The notes: generated by a model not told the origin, from the sequence alone. DNA of 64,000 nucleotides from Caprella mutica (GCA_947561585.1 CANNZV010001106.1:62001-126000), one strand, 5' to 3'; counted from the first letter of the stretch, positions 37,187 through 49,550 are shown. Program-made: numbers and translations.

Positions 37187-39961
37187 TCTGTTATCGTTCA
37201 TAATTCGAATTTACCACTCGTAGTCTTATCATCAATTACATTTGCGAGACTAGAACATCACCACCGTAAATGTGTAATTCTGTAAAGTAACTCATATCAT
37301 CTGAAGTACATTAACGAGATTTTTTTAATTCTTATGGAAAACATTAAACATGACACAAACTCATGTTAGAGTTATCGAATGGTATCAATTTTTCGATCAT
37401 ACACAAAATAATATAATTATCAAATCACATTTCATATCATATAAATGAAATTTTCAATAATTATAATTTTAGTAAATAAAAGTTAAAGTAACAAGATACA
37501 TTATATAATTCTGTATGAACGAAAGTGTGAGACTGTTCAATAACTCGTAACACAGCGCATAATGCACAGGAGAGGAATATAAGCTTGTCGAACAAAGGCT
37601 CTGGTCAGTCTGTTCGGCCTCATCTGGCGCGGAATATTGTTTGTAGAATATTGTTTGTGTTTCTGTGCCAATCAGTCGTGAGATGAGGATTGATGAACTC
37701 AGAAATAGCAAAGGCTTTCCAGGTCTCTGTTTGAACAGGCAATTCACTAATTTAAACCAGGCATAAGGTAGATACTGTGCTGATGAAGCAGATTAAGTTT
37801 TCTGCGAATGTGTATTTCAATCAAATGAGTTATACCTACATAGCAAAATAAATAGAAACAAAATAATTAAGGAAATTATCCAATGATTATGGGAACCTTC
37901 CAAAACAAATAAGTAGCTTTGAAGTAATATCTAAATATAGAAACGCACTATATATCTATAAAATAGATTTGACTTTATTTTACTAAAAGTAATTGTGAAC
38001 TAATATATTAGCGTCACTTTCAAATGAAAGCAATACTGAAATTAGCACAACAAAATCTGTCTTTAGTTCATGGGCATCATGGCAGAAATTAATCAAACTC
38101 GAAAATTACTCTCGTGAGAGTCGTTCAGTTGAAGTGGCGGCCATTGTTTTGTTTAGAATAATGTTGGCAATTGGCAAAGTAAAAACTAAACTGCAACGCT
38201 TTTTCGAAGAGTTTAGTAGCTTCGTTAGACTTGAAGGTTATTTTTTAAAACAAACAAATGTTGGGTACAATTTTTAAATTGGTTAATGAAAATCCGAAAT
38301 GGTAACTTAAATTTACCAAATTAAGTAGGTAAGTTATCTTGTAATTCTATTAATGAACATATATAATTATTTAGTTTTGTAAGTGTATGATATTACATTA
38401 ACCTCTTATAGAGAAATTTATGAGCGGGGATATAGAAGATTAGAACAAACTCTCCCTAAAACTCATGTAAAATATTAGTTAATCGACTTTTAAATATTTT
38501 GTTCTCATAGAAACTTTTATTTGATATTTACACATCACAAGGGCCAATTAGAACACTGATACGAACAACTAAGCTGGTTTGGAAGGAGCTTAGAGAAATA
38601 TTTATAAGTTTCAAAGTGTCATCATCCCTGAGTTATATAATAAAAGATTAGGATTGTAGTATTGTTAGGAGAAATGTAAATCAGACTTTCACCATAAATA
38701 TAACTAGTTTAATACCTTAAAAAACTACCATATATTACTTCCTTCAAAAAACTCTTTTCACGTTGAGTTTCAATTTAAAAAGTATCACCCTATCTTATTT
38801 TCAGTACTGCAAATTACTTTTTATAAATGAAAATATACAGAATGGCTTTAGTTTAATGGACGCTAGTCACAGGTTTCATTGATTGAGATAACTCTACTGT
38901 AACGATATTCCTATGTAAATATGTATTGATTGATTATAACATCAAGTAGTTGGTAATTATTGAAATGGATAATTATGTGAATATACTATTTAAGAATTCA
39001 ATGATTTCAATCAATGAGAGTCAGCGACTGTTAGGTTTTGAGTTGCGATTTGGTATGATCGATGAAAATTATGGGTAAATACCTATATTACTCTAACGTT
39101 GCCTAATCTAGGAGTACATGAGGGTACATGACCTCATTTCTATATTAGTGCAACTTAAAGTAATAAAGGAATAGGGGTATAAAAACTATTATTTTACAGA
39201 AGATGCTCTTTTCACAAATAGTGCAGCTGTTTTGTTCCATTTAAATTTTTTTTAATAATTTAAATCTGAACTAACTCAATATATTAGTATATTCATTGTG
39301 TAGTACAGATGAAAAAAATTAAATGAATAGATATAATCAAAAACAAAATAATTATTATTAATGTCATTTAATATTTCTTTACCTTTTTGCACATAAAATA
39401 AAATAATTCATTATACCACCATTCCTATATTAATGCAAGTTGCAGTAATATAGGAATTAACCAAATAATGCTATATATGTTGAATATAATGATTTTACGA
39501 ATGTCTTATCGTAATATAGAATTAAAAATAGTTAATTGTCATAAGTAATTAAATTACACGGCGTTATTTTTTCAAATTATGATATTTTTGCCAATAATAA
39601 TAGTATAAGACTATTTAATAAATTATCATCTTTTCACCTCTTGATATCAAAGCTCTGTCTTATTATTTAATGAAGAAACCTAACTATAATTGGCTTTTCA
39701 TTTTATACGATATAATGAATTCATTTCCAAGAAGAGAAATGATTAACTTGATATAATTAACTTTTGATGTAGGATGATTTAATTTGAATAGAAACGTAAT
39801 TAAGGGGAAGATTTAACTAAAAAACAACTCAAACTGGCCAGTGAAAATCCCTCTGAGTTAATTATAATCTAAATCATATCTAGATTTTGAACTGAGACAT
39901 CAAAACATACGACTTAAGATCATTTGACAGGGGAGAAAAAAATATTAATCATTCTTTGCTA
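37187..39961. other. Noncoding DNA, no gene seen
   Basis: Only short frames without domains (for example 37469-37747, minus strand). The patch 38060-38240 is slightly less AT-rich. A short match to the foldback family lies near 38741. Confidence 0.5.
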
Positions 39962-40184
39962 GGGTAAGTTCCGAGTTACCGGACAGTTCCTCTTTTCGAT
40001 CAAATAAGAAAAATATATAATAATTATTATTCAACCTTTAAATATAATTGGTATCCATGATACCTACAGGTGTCATGGATACCAATTACAATAATAAAAA
40101 ATGAATATTAAATAATAATTGTTAAATATTTTATCCCCTATAACATCTAAAATGTGGAACCGTCCAATAACTCGAAACTTAACG
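39962..40184. mobile_element. Palindromic MITE (GGGTAA family)
   Basis: Left end TA + GGGTAAGTTCCGAGTTACCG, centre GGTATCCATGATACCTACAG / GTGTCATGGATACC, and right end AATGTGGAACCGTCCAATAA ... ACTTAACGC, where the expected ACCC is mutated. Internal arms carry TTATTATTCAAC / GAATATTAAATAATAATT. Confidence 0.87.
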
Positions 40185-40186
40185 CA

Positions 40187-40943
40187 AGCATCGAGACAAT
40201 TTGTTATTTTTAAATTGAACAGAACTGCAGTGGACATGTCCAATTTTAAGGGACACTGATTTCATTAGTCACTTTTTGGTGATTTTTTTACGCTGTTTCA
40301 TAATGAACTAATAAATACAAAGTTATTGTGATCGCATGACGTCATGTTCATAGGGTAAAGGGACAATGACCATATGTTAAACTTATATCAAATGCAAACT
40401 TCGTTACGTTAATAATAAAATATCGCATAAAAATACCATCTTTCTCATCTAGAAATTGTAGCTTCATCATAATATGACACTGATATATTATATCAAATAT
40501 TCATTGCTTATCGAAATTATTAGATCAAGGCTCTTTAAATTTTAAATATAACAACTAAACATCACATTAATTCTTTTTGTTATAAATAATATTAGAAAAT
40601 GTTACAAGGTTACATAATTAATATTACATTTTTTTAAATCGGAGAAAAGAATCACTGAGCAGAATTTAATTACACAGCGAAAACATTTTATATATTTTGG
40701 TTATTATTTAATAATGTACGACAATGAATGTAAAATATATTAAATGTACGGCAACATCAATTAAGTGAAATTATAAATTTCTCGAGTACTGGATAACAAT
40801 TAAAATTAGTACCTACTTGACTAAGGAGAAAATTATTGTGGGTTTATAGGAGGCCTTCTTTCCTATTCAACAGAGTGATATATTTTCAAATGCATTAATT
40901 TATATATATATTATATATATATGCAAATATACATTTTTTATCT
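40187..40943. other. AT-rich noncoding DNA
   Basis: No frame or repeat of note apart from a (TA)n-like run at about 40902-40922. Confidence 0.5.
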
Positions 40944-41110
40944 TTAGGTAGGTCCTTTTACCCATGAAGCGAAAGCTTCTTTGGGTCTCAATTGCCCTGC
41001 ATTAATTTGGTACTATTGTTTTGCTGCATTGTAACTTGCTGAAGTTGCCCGACTTCTGTACTAAAGTTTGAAAGGGTAATTTTGTGTTTAAATAAATAAA
41101 TCAATAAATT
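40944..41110 (+). mobile_element. Possible LINE 3' end with AAATAAATC-type tail
   Basis: A less AT-rich stretch (TTTTACCCATGAAGCGAAAG, GCTGAAGTTGCCCGACTTC) ends in GTGTTTAAATAAATAAATCA. This layout, a unique 3' UTR followed by a short A-rich repeated tail, is what a severely 5'-truncated non-LTR insertion leaves. No coding part remains to test the idea. Confidence 0.35.
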
Positions 41111-41345
41111 ATTAACTGACTATCGAAATGATTAAGTATTATTAACTGACTATCGAAATGATTAAGTATTATTAACTGATTATCGAAATGATTAAGTATT
41201 ATTAACTGACTATCGAAATGATTAAGTATTATTAACTGACTATCGAAATGATTAAGTATTATTAACTGATTATCGAAATGATTAAGTATTATTAACTGAT
41301 TATCGAAATGATTAAGTATTATTAACTGATTATCAAAATGATTAA
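41111..41345. repeat. 30-bp tandem repeat, 8 copies
   Basis: Units of ATTAACTGACTATCGAAATG plus ATTAAGTATT. TATCGAAATG recurs every 30 bp from 41121 to 41331. Variants are ACTGATTATC for ACTGACTATC, and AAAATG in the last copy. The array directly abuts the A-rich tail at 41090-41110 on the left and lies 36 bp from a MITE copy on the right. Confidence 0.97.
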
Positions 41346-41381
41346 AAATAAATTCAACAGAGTATTATTTTTTTATAAATA

Positions 41382-41571
41382 GGGTAAGTGCTGAGTTATT
41401 GGAGGATTTCACATCATATAAAAAAATATATTATAACATTTTAACCTGTAATTATAACACTATTTATACCAATAATGGATACACATTAAAATATCCAGTT
41501 ACAATGTTATATAATACTTTCTTTTAGAAAGATCGAAAATGTGAAACTGTTCGATAACTCAGAACTTACCC
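41382..41571. mobile_element. Palindromic MITE (GGGTAA family), 190 bp
   Basis: Full-length copy with TA on both sides (41380-41381 and 41572-41573). Left end GGGTAAGTGCTGAGTTATTG, right end CGATAACTCAGAACTTACCC. The arms include TTTCACATC and GAAAATGTGAAAC. The centre is eroded: ATACCAATAATGGATACAC replaces the usual palindrome. Its length equals that of the copy at 3763. Confidence 0.9.
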
Positions 41572-42165
41572 TAGTAACCATTCAGAAAATATGAAACTAT
41601 AATATCAATATTTAAATAAATTTACTAAACCCTTTTTCGATGACCTCCTAATCTTTGGAAGTCCCGCCATAGTTCTTCCCTGAGTTTCGGTGAAATAAGT
41701 CTGCCCGAAATGACAGACTCGTTCAGAATGAAACATTTTCGCTTTTCTTTTCAATGTTACTGTAAATAAAAGAAAAAGAAAAGAACGAGTCACCGCGGTG
41801 GAAATTTTAAGGAGAAACTCCCTAGAGTCGCACAAGAAACTAAATGATAAACTTTATTCCAATAACTGAGATCTGATGGTCTTTTTTCTGTCGAACTTAT
41901 GAAGGATGGCAAGATGAGAATTGATGGTTTGAGAAATGTAGTACAGGGACACTCACAGTCCTCGGGAAGTGAAAGTTAACATAGGGTCATGAAGTAATCT
42001 GACCAATTGGATATTTCTGATTGACCGAACATGAGCTAAGATTTTACCCACTGTACGAGAACTTCGAGTCTAATGAAGTCACATAGCATGGTCTAAAACT
42101 CAAATAAAAATATCTTATTTTTTAAAGAAATATTAATACCTTATTTTTGATGGAAAATATTGCTT

Positions 42166-42450
42166 AAAAAATACCTGAATAAATAAAGATACCTAATTGA
42201 AAATGTACCTAAAATATCAAATTAAAAATATACCTAAAATACCTAATTAAAAATACTGCCAAAATACCTAATTAAAAATATATCTAAAATACCTAATTAA
42301 AAATACGCCCAAAATACCTAATTAACAATACCTAAAATACCTAAATAAAAATACACCCAAAATACCTAATTAAAAATATATATAAATTACCTAATTAAAA
42401 ATATATCTAAAATAGCTAATTAAAAATACATAATTGCCTAAATACCTAAA
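42166..42450. repeat. Degenerate AATACCTAATTAAAAAT repeat
   Basis: About ten units of 24-33 bp built on AATACCTAATTAAAAATA followed by TATCTAA or CGCCCAA. The two tail types alternate in part. Copies are degenerate. Confidence 0.85.
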
Positions 42451-43382
42451 AAAATACAAAGATATATATACGTAAATGGAGAACATACTACATACCCATG
42501 TTTAAGACCGATATGATAGACTAGTACGTACACATACTACAGTATATTAAATAATCTGGAATGCATGAATGTGTTTGCAGACTATTTTTTACCTTACTGG
42601 TTACACCCAAGAGCACCAATATTTGGTCTGAAGATTATACCACTATGATAATAATACACCAGGTATTAAGATAGAGACGACATCATTATATTCTATTGGA
42701 AAGGCTTAGAAGTAATTCGAATCTAATCGATTATTTGATTCTCTAAATCACTTTTGTCAGTTTTATATTACTAGTTCTAATAATGAATTGTGATAATTAA
42801 TTTAATTGGAATCAATAGAAAATGTTGATACAAATTTCCATTTACTTGTTTAAGCTCTTGGTAATTCCTAGTTAACTAGGAAGGGGGTATTTTCGAATTT
42901 ATTTTTTCTTAAATTTAATCACCTTTTTATATGATTAAAATTTTTTGCTCTAAAAAATATAAATTAACAGAAAATCTAGTATCTTGATTACATTACGAAT
43001 ATGGCCAAAAAGGAATATTTGAAATTCAACAAATTACTACAATTTTTCTTATTTTTAAACATATAAATGAAAAAAATACCAATAAATTAGGACGTTTACC
43101 CCCTTCCTAGTTCACGTCCCTAAATGAAATAGGGACGTGTACTAGGAATTGACCGAGTTCTCTAGTTCATCTCCATGTATAGTTTAGTAACCTCATGATT
43201 AGCATAACTCACAGGGAATTTTCGTTTGATTCTCCAATCCATTACTAATCAATAATTTGGATCTGTTTATGATAGCATTAGCAGCAATACTCCTATTCCT
43301 GCATTCTCAAGTGTATTAATCATCCTTTATAAGCTTTGCAGATGCGGAGAGTTATATTTTAGGTGGTATAAATTTATCTATC
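42451..43382. other. AT-rich noncoding DNA
   Basis: No gene seen. CTAGTTAACTAGG (42870-42883) is an almost perfect short palindrome. Confidence 0.5.
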
Positions 43383-43720
43383 GTCTTGTTATTCGCATAA
43401 CTAATCAAAATATTCAACCAAATTGCCTGAAATTTGGTGAGACGATTTGTTAGTGTCCAGAAATCATCAGGTGAGATTTTAGGAGAGATTTGGTTAAAGG
43501 TCAAGGTCATTTATAACCTAATATTTAAAAAAGGCTCAACCAAATGGGCTAAAATTTGGTGAGACGATTGGTAATTATCTAGCAATCAATTTATTAGATT
43601 TTGGGAGCAAACGGGTCAAAGGTTGAGGTCAGGGTCATTTATAACTCAAGGATTATTGGATAATCAAGTTTATTTATAAGCGGTGGCGAAGGTATGCCCT
43701 CTACCGAGAGTCTGCTCTAG
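43383..43720 (+). repeat. Dispersed AAGGTCA-rich repeat, copy C
   Basis: Two tandem units of about 130 bp, each with CAACCAAAT...GAAATTTGGTGAGACGAT and ending in a GGTCAAGGTCATTTATAAC-like block (second unit GGTTGAGGTCAGGGTCATTT). The family terminus GCGGTGGCGAAGGTATGCCC follows at about 43681. Same family as 22881 and 35398. Confidence 0.88.
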
Positions 43721-43721
43721 T

Positions 43722-43985
43722 TTATACTATTAATCCGCGTATCTCTTGAGGTATTACTCCGCGTATCTCTTTAGGTATTATTCTACATATTGAAAAGGTA
43801 CTATTGAGCTTTTCTTGAGAGTACTACGTCACGTATTTTTAAGGATAATATTCCGTCTTTCTTGTGGTTACTAATCCGCGTAGTTCTAGAGTTTTAATCC
43901 TTCGTTCTTTAGTTTACCTTTCACAGCACTGTTTTGAAGGTATTATTCCATCTCTGTTGGAAGACAGTTTTTACTCCGCTGTTTT
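43722..43985. repeat. Degenerate repeat of about 30 bp, ATTACTCCGCGTATCTCTTG theme
   Basis: About seven diverged units containing TATTAxTCCGCGTATCTCTT and related forms (TAATCCGCGTAGTTCTAG, ATTCCGTCTTTCTTG). It starts directly after the AAGGTCA-rich repeat. The overlapping 63-codon frame is an artefact. Confidence 0.7.
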
Positions 43986-44009
43986 TTTTTTTTGCGAATA
44001 TTTCAGGCT

Positions 44010-44013
<4 letters not shown>

Positions 44014-44054
<41 letters not shown>

Positions 44055-44061
44055 GAGAGAG
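44014..44061. repeat. (GA)n microsatellite
   Basis: About 20 GA steps with one interruption (GGTAGAGAGA). Shorter GA tracts lie at about 46424-46440 and 50535-50552. Confidence 0.96.
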
Positions 44062-44754
44062 TTCAATGCAGCAATAATTCAAACATTATTGCCAATTTGG
44101 GAGGCGAAGGAGTTTAAAATTTCCTTACATAATCTCATTTGAACGAATTCGATCATGCCAATTTAAACTTTGAAAAATCGATTATCAATGATGGAATATA
44201 AAAATGGTTGAGAAAGAAAAAAATATTTGTTGTCATTGTTATATAATTTCTATAGCATAATTATTTACATTATGTATTCGCATTATTTTATTCATAAAAT
44301 TCAACGGTTGGCTCATTTATACAATAATTATTAAATGAATAGAACTAAACTAAATAAAATTAATGAATAATTACCCCGAGACAGATATGCATAATTTATC
44401 AATCTTCATTTATTTATCATTTTATGTGATAAATTCAATAAAACATTTAATTTAATTAACACTATTCACTTCAGGCCATTTGATGTATTTCTCAATTTTG
44501 AAAAATAACGCCAACCAAAACCCCAAACCTAAAATATGGACCATTTCATCCCTGAACTTTTCCGATAGTGTTGACTATTACAAAATGTATATTTTCATTG
44601 TTCTAACTTCTACCACCCCGAGAGGAATATCTGTTATTTCCAGCAGATAGGAAGGTCTGTTACCTCTAAACTTCCTCTTCAATGCCCAGTCAATAACTAA
44701 AAAAGTAAAGCCTAGGTAGGGGACTGCGGTGAGAGTTATTATGTAACATAGAAA

Positions 44755-44853
44755 ATACAAACATATTGGAAATAGGGGTTAGGAGTAAAAGGTAAAATTG
44801 TGTATTATCTAAATCACGTAGATAATACACACATATTGGGAATAGGGGTTTGC
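44755..44853. repeat. Short direct repeat around a hairpin
   Basis: CATATTGGAAATAGGGGTT (from about 44762) recurs as CATATTGGGAATAGGGGTTT (from about 44832). Between them GTGTATTATCTA ... TAGATAATACAC forms a 12-bp perfect stem with a loop of about 8 bases. Confidence 0.8.
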
Positions 44854-44954
44854 TTGGAAGAAAGTTAAATTCAATTTTGTGGAAGTATTAATTTTCTCAG
44901 TGTTTCTAGATAAAAAGAAAAAAATTAGAAATACGTAACAATTAACATTTTAGA

Positions 44955-45045
44955 TAGCAATGTTTCTTGGGGCGACATTGCCTCAATTTTGTAACATTAT
45001 TACTTATTGTAGCAATGTTCTAACAATATTGGGACAATGTTGACC
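44955..45045. repeat. CAATGTT / CAATATTG cluster
   Basis: Contains AGCAATGTTTCTTGGGGC, GTAGCAATGTTC and CAATATTGGGACAATGTTG, the last matching the right flank of the 30985-32395 array. It is a dispersed member of that family. Confidence 0.6.
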
Positions 45046-45392
45046 CTTTTTAAGGTTATTCATATTTCAGAGTACCTAATTAAAAAATATATGATAATGT
45101 GCGATGCCAATCAAAACTGTTTCGAGTGAAATCAATGGTAGGTTGCATAAGATCTTTTCAATTAAATTACTTTGAATTGGTCGATATTTGGTTTTTATAA
45201 CTAAGTTCATCAAGTAGTAGTCAAAATCCGAATTTTGCACACAGGTTAAATTTCGTTTCATGCTACATGCTTTCTTTTTAGCTACGATCGAGAAATGCAC
45301 AGGCAAAGAATATCCACTTTGAAGCAATTCCAGCCTTTACAAATGATATGCAAACAGTGTAACCGTACAATATAAGTTCCATACGTTCATTT

Positions 45393-45546
45393 CAGTGTCT
45401 TTAACCGCTCTCCTGATAGCCCTCTGACCAATTCAATAACTGACTTCTTTTGTTCCAGGCTTTAAAAGTGAGAGTTTTTTCTTCCCTGTTCTTCCTAATT
45501 TGAAATAACTGCTCTGGTGAATATTGGAGAAAGTTCCTTTGATATC
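45393..45546 (+). repeat. Dispersed repeat, copy 2 of a pair (partner 17701)
   Basis: Same order as 17701-17853: GTGTCTTTAACC, CCAATTCAATAACTGACTTC, CCCTGTTCTTCCTAATTTG and GTTCCTTTGATATC. The part from the Cs of CCCTGTTC to GATATC is almost identical between the two. Confidence 0.85.
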
Positions 45547-46671
45547 CATTTCCAAGCTTAACAAAATAACCTATTTTTCCTTGAAATGAATTTGGATTTG
45601 AGTCGGGAAATTGTACTTTTTTAATTGAAGAAACAAATCGTTATTTTCAAATAGATATAAGCCTACAGGACATAGGTATTCAAACGAACAAGAAAGTGAT
45701 TCTAAATAAGATAGATAAATGCTACAACAATACCAAGAATCACAATGTTCAACTCTGTTTAAAAATGAAAAAATAGCTGGTGGGTACAATTCAACAGGGA
45801 CCTGAAAATCTGGCAGACATTCTTTTTCTTCTATAAAACTGTTTTTGAGATAATGTTATTGACTAAAGCGCTACAAGGATTAGATTATCATATTTTGTAG
45901 AAGAGTACAGTTGATCCTACTTCACTCATAGAGTTATCTTAAAGTTTCCTTTATAAGATGAATAGAGTAGAAGACGTTATCAATAAGCATTTGAATTTGA
46001 AATTTGATGATAACGTAATTTAAAAATGGTAGTAATTCATATTTTTACTAATCAAAATCATGCAGATTTCATAACTTTAAATATTACTGAATATGAAACA
46101 CTGTTTTGATATAAGCTTTAAGCGGCATGCTATTCTCTTTCTAACATATTGCGATACTTACAATTTAAATTCTGTCCGAAAAGATCCAGTGATAGCACTG
46201 GAACTTATTAAAGAGCTTGATGTTTATCTTTGTATTTTCTGTGTATTCCATTATCAATAAAGTTATTGATAAATTGGCACGCATGTAAGATGTTCTAGCA
46301 TCATATTTAACATACCAATATGTGATAATATTAATTAAATTAAATCTTTGATAGCTCTCCAATTAGTAGAATATTTTCACTCTAATGAGTGCTCATTAAA
46401 AGTGAAATCATTTACGGTGATGACAGAGAGAGAGAGAGAGTTCCACTAATTGGACTCGCGATATTTATTGGTGAACAACACCAAAAATCAATGTTATTTC
46501 GTGAAAAGGAATTCGATTTTAATACTTATAATATCAAGGACATATAATATGAGTGAATTAAACAGAAAATATCCCCGCAAAAATGGTAATTAAACCTCAT
46601 GTAGCTATGATAATAATGAGTATTTATAAATTGTTAATTTTCTATCTGAAATATATTGGATAATTGAAATA

Positions 46672-46939
46672 TCTATCCTAATAATACCCGTAGTGTATTT
46701 TATTTCATTTTCGTTTGTTATCGCTTTTTCATGACGAGAATTAAGCAAGAAGAATGTAATCAAGATACGCACGGGAATATTGGATATGTTATTTTTAGTT
46801 TTATATTTATTTTATCTATAATAGATATCAGTCAATGCAGAAATATAAATTTTAATTGAATTCACTGGAAGTAACCTAATAAAGGGTAATAAATTGCTAT
46901 TCATGAAGACTCATTATTTTTAATAAGGAAGTACACTAG
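46672..46939 (+). mobile_element. Helitron-like element, old copy (268 bp)
   Basis: Starts TCTATCCTAATAATACCC after an A and ends AGTACACTAG before a T, the A^T target expected of Helitrons. It shares GAAGAATGTAA...GATACGCACGGGAATAT and ATTTTAATTGAATTCA with the copies at 50305 and 51402. The 3' hairpin is eroded (CATTATTTTTAATAAGG). There is no Rep/helicase gene, so it is non-autonomous. Confidence 0.8.
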
Positions 46940-47047
46940 TTTTAATATAATAACTATGATGTACAATATATATATTATTCATTGTAATTGATGTGAAGTT
47001 GGTACTTGACATCTACCAAAAATATTGAATCATTTTTAATTTGTTTT

Positions 47048-47254
47048 GGGTAAGGTCCAAGTTATCGGACAGTTCTACAGTTTCGCTCACATAAAAAACT
47101 ATATAGAAATTAAATTTCAAACTAATTACTATAATAATTGGTATTATTGAAACATGCATGAATAGCGGTGAATGTAACTAGGTAAATAATAATTATTCTA
47201 TAATTTTCTTACATGATCGAAAATGTGAAACCGTTCGATAATCGGAACTTACCC
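47048..47254. mobile_element. Palindromic MITE (GGGTAA family)
   Basis: Left end GGGTAAGGTCCAAGTTATCG, right end CGATAATCGGAACTTACCC followed by TA. The arms carry TTTCGCTCACATAA and ACATGATCGAAAATGTGAAA. The centre has lost the canonical palindrome apart from AATTGGTATTATTGAAAC. Confidence 0.85.
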
Positions 47255-47353
47255 TACTTGTCCATTTAGCACATATACAATATATGTTTGCTGTTGATTT
47301 AGTAGATTTAGTATAATTAAATGTTTTTGTCCTGTTATTACTCCACAGCATAT

Positions 47354-47640
47354 GACAATAATTCAGGCAGTTTGGCAGTTTGATGGCGGAGTTCATAACA
47401 AGACTGATGGTCAAGATTTGTAGACTGCAATAACAATTATTTTGCTTGTAATTTGAGCTGAAGGTAATTAGTTAGTGTCGATCCTCACTACTACTCTGCA
47501 AAGTACAATCCGGGGATTAGGAATCCATTACCACCTCAGACTCTAGTCTTATGGATAGGAACATAATTACAAAAACACGTCATTACATTAATTACAGGGA
47601 CAATCAATAAATAGGGTTAGAAGAATAGGAAAGAAAATAT
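47354..47640 (-). repeat. Dispersed 285-bp repeat, inverted partner at 54573
   Basis: The reverse complement of this block is found at 54573-54855 with high similarity throughout, including the less AT-rich core TGCAAAGTACAATCCGGGGA and CAGACTCTAGTCTTATGG. Directly after it, 47641-47690 repeats CCGGGGATTAGGAATCxATT with changes, as if a second unit of about 130 bp had started. No terminal inverted repeats, tail or promoter boxes were found, so its class is unknown. Confidence 0.85.
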
Positions 47641-48501
47641 CCGGGGATTAGGAATCTATTCTCAACATTGATTCTAGCTATAGTTTATTGATTATAATTA
47701 GGTGATACATAATTAAGAATTCGATTTATTGAAATAGACAGTGGTAGGTGACTTTTCTCATAGAGCTACTTTCCTTTCTGACTGCTTCGTCAAGTCCCTT
47801 GTACTTAATTTTCTTTTTACATCAGCAATATGGCATTTGGTACCGAAGCAGACGTTAAACCCTCTATTAAATTTATGAACAGATAAAAGTGAAAATTAAA
47901 ATACAAATCTCCATCAATCAATGATTTATTAAAAGAGGTATAATGGAAAAATTTACAATTATTTTAATTTAATAATTAAATAACTACTCCCGTATACCAA
48001 ACTATTCAATTTTTGAATTGAATCCATTTATTATGTAATAAAAATGGACAATCAAATAATATTTCACCCTGGATTCTGGGCAGCCGAGGATAAGAAAAAT
48101 CTATTTTTATTCCTTCTATAAGAGGGACGTTAGTCGAAGGCAAATTCCCAGAAGATTTCTGATGTTGATGAACACTGAAAATGTTTCTGACAGAACCTTC
48201 ACTTCATTTGCGATAAAATGGACTGAGAAAATACTTGAAGACGTGTCCTAATTATATTTCTGCATCTTCTTTAGATCGAATAAGCAAAATAAATTAAATT
48301 CTTAGCTGCATAATTTCCATTTAAATCTTTAGTGAATATATTTATATATTTGCAGGTAGCGTTTAAATTATGAGATGCGATTTAAATATCTGATGAGAAT
48401 TTCAATAGATTATCATTAAAAATGTATTTATAGTTATAATTATAATCTGCTGAATTTCAATCCGATATTGAAATTTTCATCAGCCTAACTCATCAAATAT
48501 G

Positions 48502-48855
48502 ATAAATAAATTCGCTATTACATAAATAAATTCGCTATTACATAAATAAATTCGCTATTACATAAATAAATTCGCTATTACATAAATAAATTCGCTAATA
48601 CATAAATAAATTCGCTATTACATAAATAAATTCGCTATTACATAAATAAATTCGCTATTACATAAATAAATTCGCTATTACATAAATAAATTCGCTAATA
48701 CATAAATAAATTCGCTATTACATAAATAAATTCGCTAATACATAAATAAATTCGCTATTACATAAATAAATTCGCTATTACATAAATAAATTCGCTATTA
48801 CATAAATAAATTCGCTATTACATAAATAAATTCGCTATTACATAAATAAATTCAT
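48502..48855. repeat. 20-bp minisatellite, about 17-18 copies
   Basis: A near-perfect array of ATAAATAAATTCGCTATTAC. The only frequent change is GCTAATAC for GCTATTAC in three units. The high uniformity suggests recent expansion. Confidence 0.97.
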
Positions 48856-49550
48856 ATAATGAGTCAATCACGTTCTAATAAGTTTCTATCAGAGTTGAAT
48901 TATGACTATTATTAAATAATTATCATCTTTATCAAAAAGAACAATTCAGAGAATAATGACTACTGATAACCAGAGAAGTAAATCACCTAACCTCATTCAA
49001 ACTAAAGACATTTCACGACACAATAAATCAGTCTGAAAAATCTTGCAAGAATTCCCGGAAATCGAGACTAAATTTTTCGTTAATAAATTTCCAGTGCGCT
49101 AATGTCTCTAATCTGTACCTACTTATAATGCAATAAGCACTAGTGGTGAGCTTTACGAGCCTCTTTCATTGATTATTCACTAAGTTAATCACTAAATTAC
49201 TCACCAAAATTCACCAAGTCTTGACCAGCAGTCGAAGTTTTGTGATTGCAATGAAAAATCTCCTACAGTAAATTATTTCTCCAGATAAAAGAATGATAGC
49301 TGATATCTATTCAATAGGCGCTAATGATATGATATAAAATAATCACAGGGTAACTTTATTGTCATTAATAAGTATTTACATAATTTAATCGATATGAATG
49401 CGATATGAAAGTGTTTATGAAAGTGTTAATGATATGACTTTTAATATGTTTTCTGATTGAAAATTAATGATAATATAATCATAAAAAATAAGTCCTATCA
49501 AATTATTTGTTCCTATATAATTATTCAATAATTTAATTTTTCAATTTATA

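Noticed and set aside
48502..48855. Possible CRISPR array
   Set aside because: The 20-bp units abut directly with no unique spacers, there are no cas genes, and the context is eukaryotic. The same applies to the other arrays.
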